Origin: Diphasiastrum complanatum
Lineage: Eukaryota; Streptophyta; Lycopodiopsida; Lycopodiales; Lycopodiaceae
Reading direction: 5' to 3'
Assembly: GCA_029204225.1 (NCBI GenBank)
Contig: CM055095.1
Span: 56,810,140 to 56,874,139 of the forward strand
DNA: 64,000 bases
Part shown: positions 57,301 to 64,000 of the stretch, in pieces
How positions within the stretch are numbered: the stretch's first letter is position 1
How the letters are laid out: every line of letters begins with the position of its first letter
The notes under the pieces: model-generated
Seen by the model: the letters and a program-made list of their open reading frames with translations, nothing else
Database searches by the model: none
Told to the model about the DNA's origin: nothing
Made by a program: the position numbers and the translations under genes

Positions 57301-60300
57301 AGTTGCAGTCCTGTCGGGATGCGCAGGGTCCCTTCTCTTGAATTCTCATCTTCCATGGCAACCTCACAAAATCCATCAAGACTTCAGCTGCGTATAAGTG
57401 GAGAGATTGGAAATGGAGTGTCATCATCCTTGCTTAAGCCTTCTAGTGCCACTGGACTTGCAGAAGCTGGCTCTATGCTTTCTGGTGCAGTAACTCATGT
57501 TGCAGTGGAAGTGGGTCTTCCAGAATCTATGTTGTATAGTTGGAGTTGCGGGCATTTTTCAAGGCCTCTTCTTGAACCTGCTTTAGATGATGAGGATGAA
57601 ATTCTTGTCAGGCGCGAGGAAAGAGAACGAATGGCTCTTGATGGCATATCCAAGGGCCAACATTTAAGTGAGTTTGTTATCATTTTGAGCCATATCAGAA
57701 AACACAACTTGGATTTCAGCAGCTCTATGCTGTCCTGAAGTTTTTATGTCCTGATCCTAGCATCTGCATCCTGCTACAAATCAGTAACATTATCACATAC
57801 AGTTCAATTCTTCAATTGAAACTCCATGGATATTCTCTAAGCGTCTAGCCCATTGTTTGCAGATGTGAGCAAAGTTAGCGATCAGATTGCAAGTTGGGAT
57901 ACGCAGTCAGATATGGGCACTAAGGCTGTGCTTCTGCATCCGTTTCTTCCAATAGTTTGTATTGCAGATGACAAGGAGACTATACGGTAAGTAATATATA
58001 TTTTGTGGAGTTGATGTTTTTCCTGCTGATTAGGCACATAGTAGCCAGAAAATGCATGATTTTCAAAAAGAACAAGAATATATGAGAATACTGTCTCTCA
58101 TTTATAGACACAAATTAAGTCATCTGAGCATTGTCACATGACCAGGTAGAGTAACACATGCATAACTAGATCCATTCTACTCCCGCTTTTCAGATATCAC
58201 TTCTAGTCACTTTATCCAAGGTCCAACAATACCTCTGTAGGATAAGTAAAAGCCTCTATGAAACACCTACTTAAACCAAGCCATCTAATTGTACAATCTT
58301 CGAGCATAAAGAGCTGCTATCAGAATGAACTCCTCACTTTCTGAGCATGTGCAACAGCAGAAAGTGAGCGGTAGAAAATCTTTTTTATGATTTTCTTGTG
58401 CTATTTACTACTTTTTGCCTTAATTTTCTTAACTTTTTTTGTCAATCATATCATCTTGATGAACATATAAAAATTTTATTTCCTTTGTTTTGCATGGGGC
58501 AATGTGTTTCAACTTTACCCAGTTCCACGTTTCCCCATTTTGCAAAATATGAGTTGGCAAGTGGACAGGAAAATATTTTGGGTAATAACGTTTCCCCAAC
58601 TTCTTTTGCTTGGGAAAGACCCATTACTAATACACGATGTCAAGAAAAGTTTTAACTAGACTCTGGGAAATGAATTTCCCTCAGGAAACACAGTCGGTAA
58701 CAACTCAGGGCTTGTATGGTGCCCCAGGTTGCTTCACAGTGTCTTACCCAGACCCTGAGTGTATATCTGGATGTGCTATTTGTTGTTCAGGCACCTTGTT
58801 TCCTGGACTGACTTTGCATGGACTTTTGAGCTGAAAAAACATTGTTATCTAATAGAGTGATGAAAAATAGTTTCCAGCGAGAATGTAGGAAATGAGTTTT
58901 TTGTTGAACCTTGACTTCAGATTAGGGTAGTTTGTGGTGTACTTGCAAAGACCAATGAAGGACATGGGATAGCTGGTGGTGACTTGGGCAAAAGTAGCTC
59001 CTACTTCTTAATCATTGCATGGTAGCATACGATACCAATAGCTGTGTGGAAGGTATTGATTAGTGTTGAACTTGAACCTAGATGTAAGATCTTGGAGAAG
59101 ACAGTTGAAAACTATATGTCGATGAGCATTGTTCATAAAAGATTATCTCCTGGAATTGTTCACCTGAAGGGGTTGAAAATGTTATGTCCCTACTTGACTA
59201 ATTAACATGCCAAGCCTTGAGAGAGGATGGATGCTTGGATAAGTGCTTCCAAGAGCTAATGTACCATGCAAAGTCGTCCTCAGGAGTGAGCAGATGTGTT
59301 CCTTTGACAAGCTTCTTTGATTTTGTCACTCATACTACTGTTGCTTCCTGTTATTATCAAATTATCAACAAATAACACAAGTATTAAAGTTCACCTTCTT
59401 GATATAAGATATTCAACTTCAGATCACCTTTGCTTCTTGTAGAATGCTTTTCAGGTAAGGATATCAGTTGCTGAAGACCAAGCTTGCACTAGCAATTTAC
59501 CATACGAAGCTTTCCTTGATTTGTGTACAAAATTTTGAACTAAAAAATTCGTGGTTGAGTGATGTATACCTTCCCTTCCAAATGTTCATCTAAAAACAAT
59601 GATTTGACCTCCATTTGGGCTATGGGCCATACATATTGTATATTAAGCACGAAACCAGAAAAAGTCTTTTAGTGTGCATTTTAGCTATGGGAGCAAAAGT
59701 TACTTCATAGTCAGTTCCTTCCCCTTTTGCAACCCACGTTGCTTTCTGCTTTTCAACACCTCTGCCTGCATTATATACGACTCTTTGTACCGATTTGGTT
59801 CAAGTTGGCTTCATTTTTTTTTGTGGCTCAATCAATTCCCAAGTACTATTTGTGATGAATTGTTTTCTTCTTTCATAGCTTCTCTCTTGTTGAGAGGCTT
59901 TTTGATAAGTATGTGGTTCAAAATTGCTCAAAATAGTAGTTATTAATGTGAAATCCAGATTTGTTTGTAGCTATCTTCTCTTTTTTGAAGCTCTTTTACC
60001 ACTCTCTTGACTAGTTGCACCATGTTGCAACATGTGTCCATCTTCTATTGTCTTTAAGTACAATCCGGGAAGCTTGTTTGAGGCTTCAGCACTAGTTGTT
60101 GTAGTGCTTCTTTGTCTTGTATTTGGGGTGGAATTTGATCATTATTTAGTAACCTTTAAAATGCTTCTATGTGACATAGTGTCCCATTTCCTTCTTGTTT
60201 CATCGGATTTATTCACTTATGCACTGCAATCAAATACTCTGAAATGTGAAATTTGGCTTTTGATCTATGAACACCTCTTCGGGTTTTTTTTAAAATCCAA

Positions 60301-60743
60301 TGTCCTTGTTGGTGACCCATTTTGAAGAGACCACTCCGGTTGAATAGCTTTCAACACAAAGGATTGGTCAAACCTTTTCCATTCATCATGCTTCTTGTAC
60401 ATTTTGCCAAGGTTTTATTCTTTGTTTTTGTAACACCATTTTGTTGCAGGGTGTAGAAAGTAACTATTTGTTTCCTTTTTTCAGATTGAAAAACGTTTCT
60501 AGAAATGAAACGCGTTTCTGGATCTAGAATCGTAGAAAAAAAACAATTATTAAAAAATTAATAGGGATTGACAGAATCCAATAGGGATGTCTGAACTGGA
60601 CCACATGTACCTGAAACATTTGGCAACCTACATAACTGTATTGTCCTTAATGCTTTAATTTGATACCCATGTTGCCCGCGAAAATAATAAAATAATCAGA
60701 AACGTGTTTCTGGACGTGTTTCTAAAAACGCTAAGCAACTATG

Positions 60744-60785
<42 letters not shown>

Positions 60786-61820
60786 AGAGAGGAGGAGGAG
60801 GAGGAAGATTAGTTTATTAATTTTTACGTGCTTCAAAATTGATGTTGCCTGGCTCAAAGAATCCAGGACAAACCTTTGCGAGCTTTCAAGGAACCAAACT
60901 TGTCTCTTCATCATGCTAACAGCTGATCAGTTTCCGTTTTCTATGCTCCAGGATATGGAATTACGAAGATGCGACGGTTGTGAATGCATTTGACAACAAC
61001 ACATCTCCAGAGAAGGGCGTCTCCAAGCTTTGCCTTCTGAATGACTTCGATGACAGCTTACTTCTGGTTGCTACAAGTAAGATTCATTTGTCATACTTTA
61101 TGGTGGTTGGAGCAAATATTTTCCTTAACTTGTTGGCTAAAAGGGTCACTTGTACTAGATTTTTCTACCTTGAGATTTGATATTCCTCTTTTAGATGACG
61201 GAAATGTCCGAGTCTGGAAAGACTACACACAGAAGGATAAGCAGCGCCTTGCCACCGCATGGCAGACCATTCATGGGCATAGACCTGGTGCTCGTGGTGT
61301 TGGTGCCGTGGTTGATTGGCAGCAACTAACGGGGTATTTGGTAATGTATCTGCAAACTATTTGCTTAGCCTGGTTACTGTTCCACTTTTCAACCTGATTT
61401 AGCATTTTTCAGTTGTCTTAAAAACTGCTTTAATAATTGGCACCTCCTACAGTATGCATCTGGTGAAATATCATCTGTCATGGTTTGGGATCTTGATCGT
61501 GAGCTGCTTGCTTCAAGCATTTCTTCTCAAGCCGAAAGCTGTGTCTCTGCCATCGTATGTTGTCCTTTAACCCTTATCATTTTTGACTGACATTTGTTCA
61601 AAGTATTGGCAATTCTCTTTTGTGACGGCTGTTGTTCATCGGATGGAATTTTAGTGGATTTTTTTTTTTCAGAATATGATTGGGTCCTTTCACACTTACT
61701 ATGATTGTTTTTTGATTACACTTTCCATCTTCAGTCTGCATCGCAAGTGCATGGAGGGCTTTTGACAGCTGGCTTTGCTGATGGTTCAGTAAGAATATTT
61801 GATGTGCGAACTCATGATGC
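42098..61820 (+). CDS. RAPTOR: RAPTOR, regulatory-associated protein of TOR (5' 21 exons; 3' end beyond those found)
   Basis: RAPTOR is the TORC1 subunit that binds the TOR kinase and recruits substrates such as S6 kinase. Coding exons, all GT-AG and phase-consistent: 42098-42355, 44521-44623, 46049-46131, 46284-46442, 46573-46689, 47326-47483, 49947-50101, 50215-50359, 50519-50597, 50712-50813, 54726-54809, 54967-55077, 55362-55715, 55989-56175, 56463-57089, 57242-57667, 57863-57986, 60952-61076, 61195-61340, 61453-61554, 61735-61820. They encode about 1243 residues without a stop; known plant RAPTORs have roughly 1,300-1,350. Domains: caspase-like RNC (~87-240), HEAT/armadillo region (~240-700), low-complexity linker (~700-1049), WD40 propeller (from ~1050). 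The ATG at 42098 is fixed by an in-frame TAG at 42089. I found no further exon in 61821-64000, so about the last 100-150 residues lie beyond the window. Confidence 0.97.
42356..46048. other. RAPTOR introns 1-2
   Basis: Intron 1 (42356-44520, 2165 bp) and intron 2 (44624-46048, 1425 bp) contain no recognisable transposon or RNA gene. Intron 1 has a C homopolymer near 42967-42978. Both have ordinary AT-rich intron composition and GT-AG ends. Confidence 0.6.
44521..47483 (+). CDS. RAPTOR: RAPTOR exons 2-6: caspase-like RNC domain
   Basis: Exon 2 (44521-44623) opens [20 protein letters not shown]; exon 3 (46049-46131) [18 protein letters not shown]; exon 4 (46284-46442) carries [19 protein letters not shown]; exon 5 (46573-46689) [18 protein letters not shown] and [14 protein letters not shown]; exon 6 (47326-47483) [19 protein letters not shown] and [17 protein letters not shown]. 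The His of HYNGHG and Cys of FDCSGAG sit where the caspase dyad would be, as in all RAPTORs. The domain helps present substrates to TOR and is not known to be a protease. The intron 4 donor (GTCTCA) is weak. Confidence 0.95.
47484..48768 (-). mobile_element. LTR retrotransposon 5' end inside RAPTOR intron 6, antisense
   Basis: Bases 48308-48320 read GGCTCTGATACCA, the complement of a perfect tRNA-Met primer-binding site. An LTR of about 447 bp is then delimited by TG (48322, TGCTACAATCC) and CA (48768, CCCTAACA), read on the minus strand as TGTTAGGGACCC...GTAGCA. It is GC-richer than the intron. Below 48307, to about 47880, lie leader-like sequences with two similar GTGCCA-GTGGC phrases. No coding part and no second LTR were found in this intron, so only the 5' end of the element remains. 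Confidence 0.7.
48769..49946. other. Remainder of RAPTOR intron 6
   Basis: No coding signal. A small imperfect palindrome lies at about 49368-49450, where AAAGGGCATTTTC, AAAAGCCCTTTTC and TTTCAAA words face each other; it could be a short MITE. The intron ends TTTGTTAG at 49946. Confidence 0.5.
49947..56175 (+). CDS. RAPTOR: RAPTOR exons 7-14: HEAT/armadillo region
   Basis: Exon 7 follows a 2.46-kb intron and completes the split Trp codon, giving WVLSRSLL in place of the family's usual WFC-x-RSLL, then [20 protein letters not shown] and [11 protein letters not shown]. Later blocks include [20 protein letters not shown] (exon 8), [17 protein letters not shown] (9), [17 protein letters not shown] (10), [20 protein letters not shown] (11), [16 protein letters not shown] and [16 protein letters not shown] (12), [18 protein letters not shown] (13) and [19 protein letters not shown] (14). 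This helical region binds TOR. Exon 14 carries an acidic insert (SEDDEEEDK). Confidence 0.95.
51500..52530 (+). pseudogene. Ty1/copia integrase fragment in RAPTOR intron 10, split by an insertion
   Basis: Plus-strand frames near 51510-51835 give [19 protein letters not shown] and [20 protein letters not shown], then [13 protein letters not shown], the copia integrase core past its second Asp. From about 51840 to 52430 the match is broken. It resumes at 52437-52522 with [20 protein letters not shown], the segment after the integrase core. The block between holds two similar copies, about 285 bp apart, of a sequence with CACATTCATCAACAT and CCATTTGCTTATGGGACCAA. The whole piece is dead and lies in the sense direction of RAPTOR. 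Confidence 0.75.
52963..53402. repeat. Near-perfect 220-bp tandem duplication in RAPTOR intron 10
   Basis: Copy 1 (52963-53182) and copy 2 (53183-53402) both begin AAAGAGCTAGGCAAAGAAAC and end CTCATATAGGAG plus a few bases. I can find one clear mismatch between them (TCTATGGACGC against TCTATGGGCGC). The duplication must be recent or maintained by conversion, or it may be an assembly artefact. No coding content. Confidence 0.9.
53403..54725. other. Rest of RAPTOR intron 10
   Basis: About 1.3 kb up to the acceptor TTTTCTGCAG at 54725. A possible retroelement tail is suggested near 53540-53620, where one frame reads like the start of a copia reverse transcriptase ([10 protein letters not shown] near 53545), but the signal is too weak to name. 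Nothing else was recognised. Confidence 0.4.
56463..57667 (+). CDS. RAPTOR: RAPTOR exons 15-16: linker before the WD40 propeller
   Basis: Exon 15 (56463-57089) begins [20 protein letters not shown], the end of the helical repeats, then a Ser/Pro/Gly-rich stretch, then [20 protein letters not shown] and LTRSASWVE. Exon 16 (57242-57667) contains [24 protein letters not shown] and [18 protein letters not shown]. Anchor phrases ([16 protein letters not shown]) match other plant RAPTORs; the intervening sequence is highly diverged, the main reason I doubt a core angiosperm source. Such linkers are usually phosphorylated, but no site is asserted here. Confidence 0.93.
57863..61820 (+). CDS. RAPTOR: RAPTOR exons 17-21: start of the WD40 propeller
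   Basis: Exon 17 (57863-57986) encodes [14 protein letters not shown] and ADDKETIR; exon 18 (60952-61076), after a 2.97-kb intron, [16 protein letters not shown] and [19 protein letters not shown]; exon 19 (61195-61340) [18 protein letters not shown] and [11 protein letters not shown]; exon 20 (61453-61554) [15 protein letters not shown]; exon 21 (61735-61820) [19 protein letters not shown] and [10 protein letters not shown]. Each exon roughly holds one WD-type blade repeat (IWNY, VWKD, VWDL, IFDV). Exon 21 ends in phase 2 at GC/GTGAGT. The remaining blades (family: KVERVVG..., SASQAGDIQ..., SGSAKQ-IKVFS) were not found by 64000. Confidence 0.95.
59200..60110 (-). pseudogene. Decayed copia reverse transcriptase, antisense in RAPTOR intron 17
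   Basis: The complement of about 59560-59620 gives [20 protein letters not shown], the counterpart of the MDVK-AFLNGDL-EEVYM motif of copia RT. Upstream on that strand, near 59820-59890, a piece reads NSTWELIEP (family: -GTWELV-LP). The spacing between the two fits copia RT. Frames are full of stops. The piece has no LTR beside it. Confidence 0.6.
60461..60745. mobile_element. MITE-like hairpin element with AAACG-GTTTC words
   Basis: The left arm (about 60485-60525) has AAAAACGTTTCTAGAAATG then AAACGCGTTTCTGG; the right arm (about 60697-60732) has CAGAAACGTGTTTCTGG then ACGTGTTTCTAAAAACG. Between them lies AT-rich sequence (AAACAATTATTAAAAAATTA). Possible target-duplicate words GTAACTATT and GCAACTATG flank it, imperfect. 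The design matches the MITEs at 4.3 and 36.6 kb but with a different word. Confidence 0.5.
60748..60805. repeat. TA then GA microsatellite
   Basis: (AT)n at about 60748-60761 is followed by (AG)n to about 60790 and then GGA units. It abuts the right side of the MITE-like element in intron 17. Confidence 0.9.
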
Positions 61821-64000
61821 GTGAGTATTTTCAAATTCCAGGAAGAATGGCTATAATCGATTTCAATGTCAGTTTGTGTAGGCTTTGCATTTTTCCTTGT
61901 TTTTTGCTATGTCACTTTTTCCTTACAAAATAAATCATTCTGTTATCTCTGAAAACTGAGTTCTAAACTGCATCCAAGTCTTGCCGAAAGGAGTCTTACA
62001 TACACCATAGTTGCCAGGGAACGGGAACGTGATTCCTGGGAACGGGAACGTTTTCGAAAACCTGGGAACGCCACGTCATTAATTATAAGTTTGAAACAGT
62101 GCTCAGGAAAAATTGGCAAAGCATAGGAATGGAACCGACATTATTTCTCAAAAATGGGTATCTTGATACTTCTGACTGTTTTTTATATAGGCCATAGATT
62201 ACAGAACATAGAGACCTTCCCCATGTTCGGTGTGCCATATGGAATGACCTCGTTCCGTACGCTGTGGAACTGTGGTGCTGGCATCCCTTGCAAGTAAGCC
62301 TCAGATCATATTGACGGAGCTGAGCGTAGTTGTCCTCTTTGCTATTTGTTTTTTGTGATGCAATAGCCAATTATTTGTACTAGCATTTGTGATATACAAA
62401 TGTAAAATGTACAACAATCGGTAGGCTGAGCCTAGATAGGAGCTCACGATCCCCTAGACATCAACGAGGAAGCAGGTGGGATTTGACTTTTGTCTCACAG
62501 TGCTGTAGTCACACTCTTACCCAACTCCGCCTGCTGTTCTTGTCCGAAGTATTATTACCACAGTATGTGGGAAGGAAAGTGATGGTAGGCAGCAAAAAGG
62601 GATAGGCAAGATCTCAAAAATAAAAAATTGATAAGATACCCTTAAATCCAAAGGATGATCCAGGAGGGGGAAGGCTTGCAACAGATTAGGATTGGCCGGA
62701 AAAATGTGCCGAATAGGCCTGCTTTGCGTCAAACATCTTGAAGGGGCTCGCATCGATGCTAGCCAAAAACTAATCATTTTAACGAAAATGAGATAATAAT
62801 GGATATGGAAGGTGTTGAATTCGAAGCGGATGCAACTGTTCTTTGACCATGTATGGAGGGGACACATTTCTGAAGTCAATTTTTTTTTTTCTGAAAATTT
62901 GGGTACACCTTGTACCTCCATGAATTTTCTGGAGTAAATCATCAAATACATCATTGTTACCTATTCATATGCTGTTTTGTCACACTTTAGACAGTTTCAT
63001 GATGACTGCTGTTCTACCTGATGAGAATTCTTTGGTGGCAGGATAGATATGTAGACTTAAGGGACCTATGAACCCTAAGAGATGATGAATTATACCTCAT
63101 ATGAGACATTTGTCACTTTTTCTCTCCCTCCAGCTGTGTGTGGGTCTGTACTATGTAGTTATCCTAAAGCCTTGATAATTCCTCGAATCATGTTCAAGAA
63201 AGTTGAATGCGTGTAAAAGTTTTGCAAGGTACTCTTAAAGCTCTTAAAAAGTGCAAAATTACATGAAGCTCTAGGTATGTTAAATCATACAAGAAATTCC
63301 TCACAAAAGCAATTTCTAACTAGTATTGTATGCACCTAAGCTACAAAGCAATACATGAGTTACATTATTCTATAGAAATCCAGCTCTATCAGAAAAGAAC
63401 ATTAAGCTATCCAAGGATACCTGAAAGAAGCAAGCACCTTTTATTCTCCTCTGCAAAAGCACACGTGATCAAACACGTCCTCAATTTATTTTGCGCCAAT
63501 GTAGATGGTTGCTCATATTCCATGTATCCCATTTCTCAATTCTTGTTCTCTATTTTCAAAGGGGTCATGTTTTCTGGGTCGGAGAAGTTCAGAAACTTGC
63601 CATTTCAGCTTATGTGTGCTCTTTCAACTTACATTCAACACTTGAAAGTTTTATATGCTCGTTACTAGTCTTGAGAGAATGCTAGTTGTTTCAGTCTCGT
63701 CTTCGAAAAGCTAATGAACACTCTTTATCCAGCACTCTATCCCAAGCATAATGACATACTTATTTCAGTCGTCTTTGAAAAACTAATGAACGTTCTTTAT
63801 TTACGACTCCATCCCAAGCATAATGACATATGTATTGTCACGATTCTTTGCTTCACTTGTGCTTTTAGTTTCTTCAGTGCAGCCTCTCAACTCTCTTTAG
63901 CTTGTTTTCGTCATTTAAGTTCTAGATTCAATGTATGTGAGTTCTCAGTCTGTAGATATTGTAGTTCAAGCAAGCCTCTTATGTGTTTTTTCTTAATGGC
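61821..64000. other. RAPTOR intron 21 (at least 2.18 kb), no further exon seen
   Basis: The segment starts with the GTGAGT donor after exon 21. I searched by eye for the expected next propeller blade (an ETRPH/KVERVVG-like phrase) and found none. At 62005-62080 the word GGGAACG recurs (CAGGGAACGGGAACG, TGGGAACGGGAACG), again with a self-complementary TTTTCGAAAAC. Two similar phrases, GTCTTCGAAAAGCTAATGAAC and GTCTTTGAAAAACTAATGAAC, each followed by CATCCCAAGCATAATGACAT or near copy, lie about 65 bp apart near 63700-63830. Confidence 0.6.

Overview
The window is nuclear DNA of a land plant. It is AT-rich and dominated by Ty1/copia remnants, with Ty3/gypsy and LINE pieces and long CT, GA, GT and CA microsatellites. 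It carries two recognisable host genes, both of plant type. MBF1 (multiprotein bridging factor 1) starts at 5830 on the minus strand; only its first two coding exons are seen. RAPTOR (regulatory-associated protein of TOR) runs on the plus strand from 42098 past the right end, with 21 coding exons over about 19.7 kb. RAPTOR introns reach about 3.9 kb and contain retroelement fragments. Its N-terminus and linker differ clearly from the angiosperm proteins I know, so a large-genome plant outside the core angiosperms (a fern is my best guess) fits. The species is inference.

Layout. 1-4.3 kb: old retroelement debris and a 231-bp MITE with a 9-bp target duplication. 5.2-6.0 kb: 5' part of MBF1 with a GA/TA-rich upstream region. 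6-8.1 kb: no gene, a GT microsatellite and a degenerate minisatellite. 8.1-11.1 kb: Ty3/gypsy pol pieces, including two integrase pieces in opposite orientation. 11.2-12.2 kb: tandem duplication. 13.0-16.8 kb: a minus-strand copia gag with its 5' LTR, back to back with a plus-strand copia pol. 20.3-26.8 kb: copia gag-protease-integrase (plus) between two inverted LTR copies, the right one attached to a minus-strand RNase H. 27.5-32.3 kb: the best preserved element, a minus-strand copia with both 249-bp LTRs and one gag-pol frame that has lost protease and the integrase core and carries two TAG stops. 33.6-35.0 kb: GA-rich, leader-like region. 35.7-40.1 kb: LINE interrupted by a 260-bp MITE and by a second block. 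42.1 kb to the end: RAPTOR.

The two host genes are not obviously linked in function. MBF1 is a transcriptional coactivator. RAPTOR is the substrate-recruiting scaffold of the TORC1 growth kinase. The rest is a record of transposition. I see no multi-gene operon, defence island, CRISPR, rRNA or tRNA gene. The most notable patterns are (i) MITEs built from self-complementary GC-containing words around an AT core, the word differing from element to element; (ii) three places where retroelement parts lie in opposite orientation; (iii) an in-frame copia deletion derivative; and (iv) a possible RAPTOR 5' leader displaced by a LINE-filled intron.
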